64,000 nt of DNA, taken from NCBI GenBank assembly GCA_028023455.1, contig JAQFVV010000275.1, positions 1,237,773 through 1,301,772 on the forward strand, given 5' to 3'. Below, piece by piece: positions 48,201 through 59,029 of this stretch. A program made the position numbers and the translations under genes. Below the pieces are notes generated by a model. It searched no databases. It saw only the letters and a list, made by a program, of their open reading frames with translations, and was not told the origin of the DNA. The DNA comes from Epiperipatus broadwayi (Eukaryota; Onychophora; Udeonychophora; Euonychophora; Peripatidae). Within the stretch, counting starts at the first letter, position 1. The number at the start of each line of letters is the position of its first letter.

Positions 48201-49075
48201 ATTTATTTGTTGTTAGTAATAAACTTTGTTAAATTTTGTTATTTCAAAAATTTTGTGTCCGAGTTATTTATTTCTCCACATCGCTGCATGAAAACACGAT
48301 ATATGCATAATAATCGAAACAAACATATAATTTTGCACAAAAAGATAAATAGAGAATTATTTAAGAATTTAAATATTTTATTGGTATTCATTATAATTAA
48401 ATAATCATAATCTTACATTATTTATTGGTCATAAATCAGTTATCACAATATTATATTAAATTATATGATATCTGTTGCCACACATATTTTGTTTGTCAGA
48501 TTATTAAAATGCTACCACGTATTTATTATATCATTACATGAAGAATATTATTATTGTTATTTATTATTATTAGTTTAAGTGTAGTAGATTATGACATAAA
48601 ATCCCTTCTCATATTTTACTACCGTATTTTAAAATTAACTTAGAATAAATTTTATGAACCTGAGATTATTTTATCGAGCTAGATTATTATTAAATAGAAG
48701 ATTAAGATTTAATTATTAGTTTAATCTTAGTGAGTAGAAGTTATTAAAGTCGTAAGAATACTATGAGTTTGTTATTTGAAATAGTAATAAGGGGGGATAG
48801 TGTTCTTATGCCATTGAGGTAGTATCCTGTAGGATATTGGCTCAATGTAATCTATCTTGTCACCTGTATTTTCACTTCAAGTCTCATGAAAATATTAAAT
48901 ATTTATTTAATTCATTTTTATAAACTGAACCTTATTCATATTGTAAATTTGAGCTAGTGAAACATTTTAATTTTAATGCTGAATATTTTATTTATTAATT
49001 ATTAACTGAGATAGAACCCGTTTTATTTTATATCATATACTATTCTGGAAGTGAAGATGCATGAGGGCAAGGTCA
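45216..49075. other. A+T-rich non-coding stretch, few repeats
   Basis: This is unusually free of microsatellites and mobile elements for this window. No open frame is credible (the longest are 88 codons on the minus strand at 47700-47434 and 69 codons at 48195). A G-rich GGGGGGATAG at 48790 precedes TGTTCTTATG. Confidence 0.5.
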
Positions 49076-49078
49076 GAA

Positions 49079-49122
49079 TATATATATATATATATATATA
49101 TTCTGATATTTCAATTATAATC

Positions 49123-49158
<36 letters not shown>

Positions 49159-49172
49159 GATTATAATTGAAA
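49079..49172. repeat. (TA)n runs in a hairpin
   Basis: Two TA runs (49079-49100 and about 49124-49157). The second is enclosed by ATTTCAATTATAATCG and its reverse complement. Confidence 0.85.
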
Positions 49173-49242
49173 TAATAAATGTGTTATTTCAATTATAATT
49201 TCAATTTTGTTTTTAATTAATGGACATTTTATTTATTTTACA

Positions 49243-49274
49243 CACCCACACACACACACACATATATATATATA
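49243..49274. repeat. (CA)n(TA)n microsatellite
   Basis: A short ACAC run followed by TA. Confidence 0.9.
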
Positions 49275-49872
49275 TGAAAAAGAAAACAAGTTTTATATAC
49301 GTAAAAACCTGCTATCGCTTGTATTAATGATCAATAGACAGAGCTTTACCAAGACCTCCAAACAAGCATATTTGTTTACATAAACGTCAGAGTCAATATT
49401 CACTGTCTCTTTCATTTTGCTCCACCCTCAGATCAGCTGATTTCAAGCTGATTTGCTTTCATCAGTGAAGGGATAGGAGTTAGAAACTAGACCTAAATAT
49501 TAGCTTTGATTATGTGGAGAAACTGAACTGATATCAGACCCACATAGCTATCTAGTTTGATAGGCTGAGTTTGAAGACATTTAGGTGTCTAAAAAATTCA
49601 TGCTTGCAAACTGATAGAAACGTTTTGCATAAACGCTTGGAGTTAATATTTAGGTCTAGTTTCTAACTCCTATCCCTTCACTGATGAGAGCAAATCAGCT
49701 TGAAATCAGCTGATCTGAGGGTGGAGCAAAATGAAAGAGACAGTGAATATTGACTCTGACATTTATGTAAACAAATACACTTGTTTGGAGGTCTTGGTAA
49801 AGCTCCATCTATTGATCATTAATACAAGCGATAGCAGGTTTTTGCATATATAAAACTTGTTTTGTTTTTCAT
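49275..49872. mobile_element. Foldback element, family 1, complete-looking copy
   Basis: The left arm (about 49275-49495) is the reverse complement of the right arm (about 49640-49872) over about 220 bp with few mismatches. Ends read GAAAAAGAAAACAAGTTTTATA and its complement. Inner landmarks are GAGCTTTACCAAGACCTCC, TTTGTTTACATAAACGTC, CATTTTGCTCCACCCTCAG and GATCAGCTGATTTCAAGC. The centre (about 49493-49640) has a CATAGCTATCTAG / GAAGACATTTAGG block. It has no coding capacity and is the most intact family member in the window. Confidence 0.8.
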
Positions 49873-49914
49873 AAATGTACCTTTAAAGTTTTCTTGCAAT
49901 TATATATATTGCAG

Positions 49915-50228
49915 AAGCTTTGATTATGTGGAGAAACTGAACTGATATCAGACCCATATAGCTATCTAGTTTGATAGGCTGAGTTTGAAGACATTTAGAT
50001 GTCTAAAAAATTTATGCTTGCAAACTGATAGAAATGTTTTGCATAAATGCTTGGAGTTAATATTTAGGTCTAGTTTCTAACTCCTATCCCTTCACTGATG
50101 AGAGCAAATCAGCTTGAAATCAGCTGATCTGAGGGTGGAGCAAAATGAAAGAGACAGTGAATATTGACTCTGACGTTTATGTAAACAAATACGCTTGTTT
50201 GGAGGTCTTGGTAAAGCTCCATCTATTG

Positions 50229-50232
<4 letters not shown>
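49915..50232 (+). repeat. Direct partial duplication of the family 1 element
   Basis: AGCTTTGATTATGTGGAG at 49915 through GCTCCATCTATTGATCAT repeats 49492-49820 nearly exactly, in the same orientation. It holds the centre plus right arm only. It may be a second 5'-truncated or partially deleted copy, or a local duplication. Confidence 0.8.

Positions 50233-50272
<40 letters not shown>
50233..50272. repeat. (TA)n microsatellite
   Basis: An uninterrupted TA run directly at the end of the foldback duplicate. Confidence 0.95.
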
Positions 50273-50274
<2 letters not shown>

Positions 50275-50276
<2 letters not shown>

Positions 50277-50740
50277 AGAGACACAAAAATAAAAATGCAA
50301 ACAAATTAATAAATTCTACTATTAATCAAAATAATTAAAAAAAAATTTAATGAAATAAAAAATTAAAATTGTATACTTACGATATTCCGATTATGTTTAC
50401 ATCCCATTGTAAGCCTTGAATGTGAATATCAGTGTATTTTTAATCTACTTGCATTAGCTAATGAGACTGATGAAAATTTTCTGCCTTTATCACCCTCATG
50501 TAAACTAGAAAATTGATCAAAAAGAAAAAAGTTAATTGTGCCTAATAACAAAAAAATTAATAAAAAAATTACAAATTTTATCTGATATTACATTGTGATA
50601 TATAATTGCAAAGAGTGATTCAAGCAGCAATGAAATCTGGGATTTCTGTTGATGTCATGCTTATAGTTTTTGCACAATTTAAAAAAGACAAAATTTCAAC
50701 CAATCAGCTGCTGCTAGCTCACATCGCACTACAAAGATTC
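50275..50740. other. Non-coding stretch
   Basis: Nothing recognised. Confidence 0.5.
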
Positions 50741-50744
50741 AACC

Positions 50745-50990
50745 TGTTTTGAATTTTTGTTAGACTCATTAGACTAGAGATTATTCAATAACGAATAAAA
50801 TTTTCATAGTGTAATTTTTACTACACTACCCTCATGCATAGTAGTGACAGGATTCTATCAACTTTTAACACCTTGTGCAGGGATATAATCATAAGCATAT
50901 GACCAAAAATTTGTGAAAAATATCTATAATCATAAAAATATAGAGCACTCATCAGTTGGCCCTAATGACAATCTCTTACAAATATTTTTA
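50745..50990 (+). repeat. Dispersed repeat, family 2, copy 2
   Basis: This aligns directly with about 52370-52560 (shared AGTGTAATTTTTACTACAC, then GGATATAATCATAA and CATATGACC/CATGACC). Its right half also resembles the inner part of the foldback at 3180-3592 (CACTCATCAGTTGG against CACTCATCAGCTGG on the other strand). Confidence 0.6.
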
Positions 50991-51000
50991 TCACTGTTCA

Positions 51001-51001
<1 letters not shown>

Positions 51002-51093
<92 letters not shown>
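51002..51093. repeat. (TA)n microsatellite, about 45 units
   Basis: An uninterrupted TA run. Confidence 0.97.
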
Positions 51094-51097
<4 letters not shown>

Positions 51098-51107
51098 CAA
51101 ATAAAAT

Positions 51108-51360
51108 GTCCATCAATTAAAAAACTATTGTAATAACAATAAAAATAATAAATATAATGGTAATTATCTAATATATACAATCTTTTCAATCTGCAGATGC
51201 ACATTTGGTTAATTCTTTAACCCTCCTCAAATACTGTTTTTTCTTTAGTTTAACAGAAGTTGATGAGGGTTAAAGAATTAGACAAAATTACTTCTGCAGA
51301 TTGAAAAGACTATATAATAGTTAATTACTGTTATATTTATTATTTTAATTGTTATATATA
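51108..51360. mobile_element. Foldback (MITE-like) element
   Basis: Arms of about 100 bp pair: the left arm (about 51128-51235) includes CTTTTCAATCTGCAGATG and TAATTCTTTAACCCTC. The right arm (about 51258-51360) includes the complements GAGGGTTAAAGAATTA and CTGCAGATTGAAAAG. The loop is about 25 bp. There is no coding capacity. It is bounded on the left by a TA microsatellite. Confidence 0.7.
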
Positions 51361-51799
51361 CACCTGAGTTTCATTTTATGTGGTTGATAGGTTCCTTAGA
51401 AAATGTGCACAAAAGAAATCGTACAAATATAGATTTAACTTACCTTGAAAAATGGGGGATAGGTTCTGTATTTTTTAGAAATTGCTTAAAAGCAAAGCAA
51501 CAAGGAAAACTTACTTTAAAATTTGCATTAACAAAATAAGAAAATAAAGTATGACTAATAAAAAATTTCAAATATTTGAAAAAAAATAATACACGACAAA
51601 CTTTTTTTACTTTTTTTTATTAACTACAGTATTTAATTTTACATTTTTTCATACATATTTTAATCATTACTGCTATTTTACAATATGCATTCATTAGTGA
51701 ACTGTAAGAAATCAGATTGTAATGTGATGTACAACTAGTGTCACTTTCAGTCTTGTGCAGTGTTGATGGTTTTCTGTTTCTATATTTAAAAAATGAGAT
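51361..51799. other. A+T-rich non-coding stretch
   Basis: Nothing recognised. A 70-codon minus-strand open frame at 51832-51620 is not credible. Confidence 0.45.
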
Positions 51800-52180
51800 C
51801 ACAATCAAAACAAAAAGATTATACATTATCATTAGTAAGATTATTTTCAGTTTACAAAATCTATAAAATCTTCATTATTATTTATTTTAAAAATGTAAAA
51901 AATTATTTACTTCTGTTATATCTAACAAAATACATTTTAAAAGTTTAAAATTTTTGAATATTTATTGTGATATTCTTATACATAAGTATAAATCTATTAT
52001 TATTATTTACTCATTAGTATAAGCAGGTTATTTACATAGAAGCTAAGATTCTAAATACAGCTTCAGGCCATATTCATGTTAGCTGTTAATATAACGTTAT
52101 ATTTTTGAAAAAAAAGTGTTTCAAGTCAAAATAAGTTATTCATAATTTAAATTTCTTAATATCTAATAAATATAGTGAAA
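51800..52180. repeat. Dispersed repeat, copy 2 (pairs with 2090-2460)
   Basis: Colinear with 2090-2460 in the same orientation. The shared GCTTCAGGCCATAT block lies here at about 52060. Divergence is substantial. No coding capacity. Confidence 0.6.
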
Positions 52181-52369
52181 TATGAAAGATATTAACAAGA
52201 AACATGAATTGTATAACTTCAAAATCACATTAAAATAATCTGCATAAATCAAGATCCAGGTGTACATCAAACTACTATAATTTAATTGATAAGTGTGAAA
52301 TGTGAATCCTCACAAATTTGACACACATCATTTAATGAAAGTATATTAATAATTTTTATTTGACATTCA

Positions 52370-52600
52370 TTAGTCTAGATAATATCCAATAATAAATAAT
52401 ATTTCTTAAGTGTAATTTTTACTACACCACTTTCATGCAAAATAATAACTGAAATCTATTGACTTTTAACATCTTGTGGAAGGATATAATCATAAACATG
52501 ACCAAAGTCATGTGAAAAAGATATATGATCCCCAAGGTGCACATCTTTGAGCATATATTTATGATTACATCTCTCCACAAGGTATTGATGTAATGAGAAG
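52370..52600. mobile_element. Family 2 repeat with its own foldback
   Basis: The left half matches 50745-50960. Within it CATCTTGTGGAAGGATATAA (about 52469) pairs with TTATGATTACATCTCTCCAC and CAAGGTATTG (about 52559-52588), giving a foldback of about 120 bp. Confidence 0.55.
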
Positions 52601-52889
52601 TGATGTACTGTGATTTCTTCTTAAATGGAGTCAGAAATCTCTCAGCAATTATGCCCAAAGAAACCTGTTAGCAACTTTACTTTCCCCTTTTATTCTCCAA
52701 CCTAAGCTTTCCCATAATCTGCTCCATCCCATTTCCACAACATAATCTTTATCAACTCTATGGCCTTTATATCTAAATTCCCCTTATCTTTTTCCAAACC
52801 CAGCATAAAAACAAAAACTTACTTTATGTATAATCACTTTGTTTAATTTTTATTCTTCCAACAACTTCTTTATTTGCATCCTTTTTTTG

Positions 52890-53081
52890 TAAGTATTTAC
52901 ATTCAATTAGCAGTTGCCTAATATTTTCTATGCCTTCCTTACATGACTTGCATACTAAATCATCCATATTTTTTAATTTATGTGTATATTCCATTATTGC
53001 TAATGATTCTCTCTGAGCATTAAATAGTAACTACTTTCCTTGCTATTATCATAAATTAACTCACACTCAATATTCTGTTTA

Positions 53082-53166
<85 letters not shown>

Positions 53167-55900
53167 GAAAAAAAGTTTAAATATATATATATTTTAAACT
53201 CTTTTTACTCTCCACACTAACTCTCCATCTCTCCAACTTCCTATTTTTTCATTAATGCATCTATTCTTCTATCCCATTTTTGCCACTATAATACTCAAAA
53301 ATCCTTCTAACACAATCATCCCACCTTTTGTATAACTATACTGACATAAAGTCTTATCCAAATCTTTTCCATACTGTACTACCTTTTTTACCCATCTTGT
53401 TACCTGCCCTTTAATATCAACCCAATTAAATACTATTAGGCTATTTTCTTTTTATCTATAAATTGCAATCTCCTGAACATTCTCATTTTGCTTTTTCATA
53501 TCTCATATACAAACTTGACCATTCCATTTCATCTTAAATTTTTTTTTTAGCATTCACACATCTGCATTTACTGCATGTATTCTTACTTCTCTTTGTAATT
53601 TTTCTGTGTACTAAAACACCACTTACATTATTACTATACATTAATGCTGCTACTTTTACTCCTTCCATACAATTATTCCTACATCATATTTATTATATAA
53701 AAATACTGTTAATTTCTTTGTCAGTCCCTTTCTTTTCTTTGCTTCACTTAGTTTTTCTTCCATTTATTCTAACAATTTTTCTGATTACTTAAGATGATTC
53801 CCAAATGCTTATACCTATTCACATTTAACTGTATACCTCCTAATAAAAATTCTTTTCTCTATCCCAGCATTTGTCCACCATTGTATTCAGCATAGCTTCC
53901 ATATCTTTCCTACTTACTATATATATGAATATATAATCAGAAAATAAAAAACCTGATACCATATACACTCCCTTGCCATCTACTAATGGTATCTCTACAT
54001 CTCTTCCTAGTCTTTCTATTTTTTTCTCCATTTCTCTGAGATATAACAAAAATAAATTAGGTGCCATAGGGCATCCTTGCCTTAGATCCACCTCATTTTT
54101 AACTTTAACTGAATCTATATTTCCTAATTAATACCATTAGTAATTATTTTCATACAATCTCTTAATAAGATACACTAAAGCTCCATTCATTACCAAATTT
54201 ACTAAACTTAGCCATAATCTATTTTTTTACTTTATTATATGTCTTCTTAGTATCTATAAATACCATATATAACTATTTACCTATATTCCTACTCATATCT
54301 ATAAGTTGTGTGACTACAAATAAACAATCTCCTATATGCCTATCTGATTGAAAGTCTCATTGCATTTCTACTAGTATATTATTTTCTTCCATCCATTTGG
54401 CCATTCACCTAGCCACCATATATACAAAAACTTTATATAACACTAATATTTCCACTATTGGTCTATAATTGTTTAAAATTTTATGATCATTGCACTTTTC
54501 TTTAAAGACTAGCCTTAGTCTTGTATTATTCCAGCTATCTGGAAATTCTCTGTTCTGTGCCATCTTATTAATAATAAATTTAATTCTGTCCTATTTTCTA
54601 AATTCATCACAATCTCCACTGTCCATTTATCTAAGCCTCTTGTCTTTTTACTTTTTAATTTTTTCCCTGCCTCATTCAATTCATTTTTGTTATCCTAATA
54701 TTTCCATTACTATATGCTTTATGTTTTTGATCACTCTATTCTTCATATCTAACATCTTTTCTATATCCATTACATACTTATTTAATATTGTTTCTAATCT
54801 CTATAGCTACACACTTTTTTCTCATCATTTAGTAATACTATTTTTCTCTCCCCTATATTCCTTCTTTTAATATATTTCCAAAATTTTTTACTTACATCTC
54901 TTTCACTTTTATTAATATCCTCCAATAAATCATTATTTAGTTTTATTCTTTCTATATATATTTTAGCCAACTTCTTTTTTTAAAAATATTTTTACTATTT
55001 AATATTAACATCTTTTTAATTTTCTTTGTATTTAATAGCATATTTATATTTTCTGCATGTTTTATTCCACTATTTTACACTTTTAATAATTCTCACTTTT
55101 CTATTTTATTCTTCTGAATATTCTCATCTAAAACCTTATTTGCCACTTTTTCTACTTCCCACACCAGTTCTTACATTCATTCACAACAAACACTTCCATG
55201 ATTTCTTCTATTTTTATTTTATATTCTTCTAATTTATTCTTATCATTCATTCTCCATATACATTTTTCACTATTCTTTGTACTTTTATTATTACTTTTCA
55301 TTACATTACTAACCATTTGTATTATAAAGAAAATATAATCACTATTAGATTTTCTCTCCTCATTAGCAAACACTTTAGTATTTTTTACTTTATTCATTCC
55401 CTCTTTCTCTACTAATAAATATTTTATTGTGTGAAATATATTATTTCTAGACTATGTATATTGCCTTCATAAATATTTGATAAATTTCCAATGCTCAAAT
55501 TCACCACCTGGCAGAAATTTTTCAAAAGCTGTCTATTCTTGTTTTCTACATCATCAATTTTTTTTCAATATTCATATCCCATATAACTGTTATTTTCCCT
55601 TTTTTTGAAACTCTGTATATCCTTAACTAGGCATTCATATATGCTATTGTTCCACTTTATTATGGTTTGATTATCTTTAGTGGCCATAAACAATATAGCC
55701 AACAATTATTCTTGTCTTCCTAACCTTATTTCAAACCAATGTTTCTGACACTTAACAGTATTTAAATATTTTTTGACATAACTTCTATACTACCACCCCT
55801 TTTTTCTTTTCTATTTATACACTGCCATACCAAGTCTTTCAATGTAGACTTTTCTTCTTCTCTTAGATGTGTTTCCATTACTGATAATATCTCAAGCTCC
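52890..55900 (-). pseudogene. CR1-like ORF2 remnant: endonuclease and reverse transcriptase
   Basis: The endonuclease part shows METHLRE (55858-55878; TETH is usual) and a SNSDYIFFI block near 55340 where SDH is expected. The reverse transcriptase part shows NNYRPI (about 54453-54470), a decayed FIDTKKTYNKV block near 54260, RQGCPMAPNLFLLYL near 54050-54090, and LFSDYIFI near 53930-53945 in place of LFADD. The second catalytic Asp is therefore Tyr. YKHLGIILS follows near 53790. At the end, CKSCKEG (52941-52952 holds the cysteines) and LLIECKYL form a zinc knuckle. Pieces lie in all three frames. It is a fossil with no activity. Confidence 0.72.
53084..53163. repeat. (TA)n microsatellite inside the CR1-like remnant
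   Basis: About 40 TA units between the reverse transcriptase and zinc-knuckle parts. Confidence 0.97.
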
Positions 55901-56239
55901 TTGTTTTTACCTTTGTTTAATTCCAGTCATTTTTCTACTTTCCTACCACCTTGTCTATGCAAATATCCAATTTTAACAATTTCTTTATTTCTTACTATCC
56001 TTTCATAAATTATTTTGACTCTTTCTTCCCTATTACATTTGTAATTAACTTGTTTATCATTAGTTTTACACACCCATTCCATTTCCACATCTATATTTAT
56101 ATCTAAATTGGCTACCTTTGTTTACTTCTCACATTCTATCCATTCTTAACCTTTTTATTGATAATATTGCTATTTAAAACCCTATCCTTCTTTATAAGAT
56201 TTCTAAATTATATATATTTTTTTATAAATCAAACCCCTA

Positions 56240-57120
56240 ATGCTTCACTTTCTTGTATTGCTAAATCCAATCCATTTTTACTATTTAACTCCCTCTTACT
56301 AATAAAAAAATCCTACATATCCACAAACACAACATTTCTCTTGCAGATTTTTTTCACTCTCTCATTTATAGAACATGCCCTATCTAGCATATACCTATTG
56401 TCAAATCTTGATAGTAATCTAACTATTTCTAGGCTTTTTTTTAATCTTCAAAGTACTAAAATTTTTTTGTACTCATCCATTTACTCTCTCTAATGGTTCT
56501 GACAAATTATTTGTCTCTGCCATAACATAAACATCTTTACTCCCTTCTTTTTTATCTTATCTGTAACATCACTAATTATAGCTCCAGGCAAACATACTTT
56601 TACATTTTCCCTTGCAAATACATTTCCACATTCTCTAATTAGAAAATCTCCTATCAAGAGGTCTCATAGTTTACTTTCCCTACCTCATTCATAACCTTCT
56701 CTTCCACCTTCTGGACTTCTTATCTTGTTCTTCCTTATTATTTCTATTCATTAATCCATTGATCAGCTCATACTTCATCATTAACTATTTTATTTTACTT
56801 CTATATCCATACCACTTCTTCTATATTACTTATTCTTTGACTATTTCCATTGCACTACTATTTTGCCATCCATATCTGTGATCATTCCACTAAATACACA
56901 CTTTATTCTATTTTTCTTAACTACATTTTCTTCCATTTTTCCTGACTTTTTCTTTAAACTAGTTATACTGAGAAACCATTTTTTTCTTCTCTTGTATCAC
57001 ATTTATACATGATCCACATAATGGTACACTGGTTTTATCCTTTCTACTTTTATTTAAGCATTTCAAATGAAAAATCTTATCACATATAGTATACTCTACC
57101 AACGCTTGCCTAATTTTTTT
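56240..57120 (-). pseudogene. CR1-like ORF1 remnant: PHD finger plus esterase
   Basis: The PHD-like part has an early Cys-x-Cys pair, CDKIFHLKC (57058-57084) giving Cys, His and Cys, and PLCGSC (57007-57018) giving the last pair. The esterase part begins with IGDFLIRECGN (56640-56651 covers GDFL, in place of GDSL). It continues to RACSINERVKKIC and NVVFVDI near 56340-56400, and ends at NGLDLAI near 56255-56275, where an Asp-x-x-His block is expected. The active-site Ser and His are therefore not preserved. In CR1-type elements these domains lie in the ORF1 protein, which binds the RNA. There are many stops and shifts. Confidence 0.6.
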
Positions 57121-57144
57121 CTGACCATTATATATTCATTATGG

Positions 57145-58440
57145 AATACAACTACAATCCATATTTTTTTATTTTTCAATTCCTCTAGTCAATATTTATA
57201 ATTTATCTACTACTCTTCAATATCTTTATACAAAAGAGAAAAAAAACTTTTTTTAAAAAAAATGGTGATCAAAAGCATGCTCCGCTAACATTTACACCTG
57301 AAACCTCACTTTTTTTCTGAATACATTACTTTCTTTTTAAATTGAAAAATTCTTTAATAGAAAACCTACTTAAATCTAACTAATCTTATATATGGCTTAG
57401 TTTTAAAGCTTCCTTGCAGTAAACACTCACACAAAATATTTTTTTATTTTATATTTAAAATAGCATATTGAATCACTTTCCAAACACTGGCAATATTTTC
57501 CCCAATATTTCCAAATCCAATTAAATCTATCTTTCTGCACTCCAAATTTTTATTTCACATTTACATACTAAGCAAATATTCTTTAGCAACAATTTTTTTT
57601 CCAGATAATATTAAAAATATATAAAACTTTAACTTACCCTGTGGAACAAATCAGTCATATCAGCATAGAAAGGCAGTCATATATCTGGTGGCACCCTCTA
57701 GCTATAGTGTGTTATGTATCACAATGTGGACAGTCATTTAGTTATTAATGAAATTAAAAAATATAATAAGTGTGCTCATATGCAACTATAGAGAAGATTG
57801 TTATTTCTATAAATTAAATACAGCTTAGCTCTTTTAAGAACTTATGGTGTTCTCATATTCAAATCGAAATAAAATAGAATAATAATGGAGATGTGAGTGT
57901 AAATGTATATATTTGAACAGATTTAAATTTATTTAAATTCAATATTAAATATTTAAATTAAAGAATCCAATTTTTTTAGAGAGGGAAGGATGTGTCTCTA
58001 CACTTGATAGTTTTATATTGTTGACTATAAAGCAAGCCTACCTTATTTTTTTTTTTTTTGAATCATTTTTTTTTCAATATATTGAATGGTTGCATAGAAG
58101 GGAATAAATTGATGTCTTGTCACCTTTTGGTCCTCAAGAAATAGAGAGCTACATTCTGACTTGTCTGAGGCACTTTTGTATAAGTGTTGGTGTAGGGAGA
58201 GGCAAGTAGACAATGATGCTCAGGATTCCCCATAATAAATTGATTAAAATCAAGTTTGGGGGCATTTAGTTTTGTATTTGATGCTAGGGGTACGTTCAGG
58301 TTTAAGCCTATCTTTGGAATTGTTCGGTAGGCTATTAATCAAAGGGAGTGTTTGGAAAGCAACCCAATAAGTTGATAACCCTAAGGTAATGATAATTACC
58401 TTTAATATACACCTGATTGTATTCATTAAACTTTTCTGAC
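57145..58440. other. Non-coding stretch, perhaps including the CR1-like 5' region
   Basis: The region 57600-57730 and 58080-58390 is less A+T-rich and could belong to the element's 5' untranslated part or to another repeat. No motif confirms this. Confidence 0.35.
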
Positions 58441-58526
58441 CATATATATATATATATATATTTTTATATATTTTTTTTTTATATTTTATTTTTCTTTTTT
58501 TCTTTTTTCTTTTTTTTTTTTTTTTT

Positions 58527-58622
<96 letters not shown>

Positions 58623-58660
58623 TTTTTTTTTTTTTATATTTGAAAATTTTCAAAAAAAAA
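58441..58660. repeat. (TA)n followed by a long poly-T tract
   Basis: A TA run, then about 150 bp of T with a few A and C interruptions. Phe-repeat and Lys-repeat frames here are artefacts. The tract length cannot be trusted. Confidence 0.95.
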
Positions 58661-58990
58661 TAAATCAAACAAACAAAAAATGGAGAGGCACAAACTAAAC
58701 CCAACCCCCCACCCCAAACAACAACTAAAAAAAAAATAATAATAGGAAAAAAATAATCATCCCACCCCACAAAAAAAAAGAAAAAAAAAAATCATCAATC
58801 AACATTATTATAAAAAATACGAACGAAGGGGGTATTAAGAGGAGGAGGGAAAAAAATCCAAACACCCCAAAAAAATAAACACAAAAAAAAATTTAATAAT
58901 AAAAAAAAATTATTTATATACATTAATAAATTAAACAAATAGGAATGTGGGGAAAAGGCAAGCAGTGAATGAATAGAAGATTCCATTCCC
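58640..58990. other. Low-complexity A/C-rich stretch, possibly poor sequence
   Basis: Dense short homopolymers of A and C, such as ACCCAACCCCCCACCCC near 58698, occur nowhere else in the window. They begin right after the poly-T tract. A sequencing or assembly artefact is the simplest reading. Confidence 0.5.
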
Positions 58991-59029
58991 CAATTATTTT
59001 TTTCTCATATCCTCTTTATTAGCTAAATG

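Larger units (their letters stand above)
52680..57140 (-). mobile_element. CR1-like non-LTR retrotransposon, old and decayed
   Basis: On the minus strand, domains appear in the order PHD finger (about 57110-57000), SGNH/GDSL esterase (about 56660-56240), APE endonuclease (about 55880-55330), reverse transcriptase (about 54650-53800) and a C-terminal zinc knuckle (about 52965-52895). ORF1 products with PHD and esterase domains are known from the CR1 group, which supports the assignment. The plus strand is strikingly C+T-rich because the element's sense strand is A+G-rich. A (TA)n run interrupts it at 53084-53163. Frameshifts and stops are everywhere. It is the longest LINE remnant here and much older than the PLE. 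Confidence 0.75.

Noticed and set aside
54490-55232. Plus-strand open frames rich in Leu, Phe and Ser, resembling membrane proteins (also 56158-56493)
   Set aside because: They are antisense to the A+G-rich CR1-like element, whose minus-strand motifs explain the region.
58417-58770. Poly-Phe and poly-Lys open frames
   Set aside because: Translation of the poly-T tract and of the suspicious low-complexity sequence after it.
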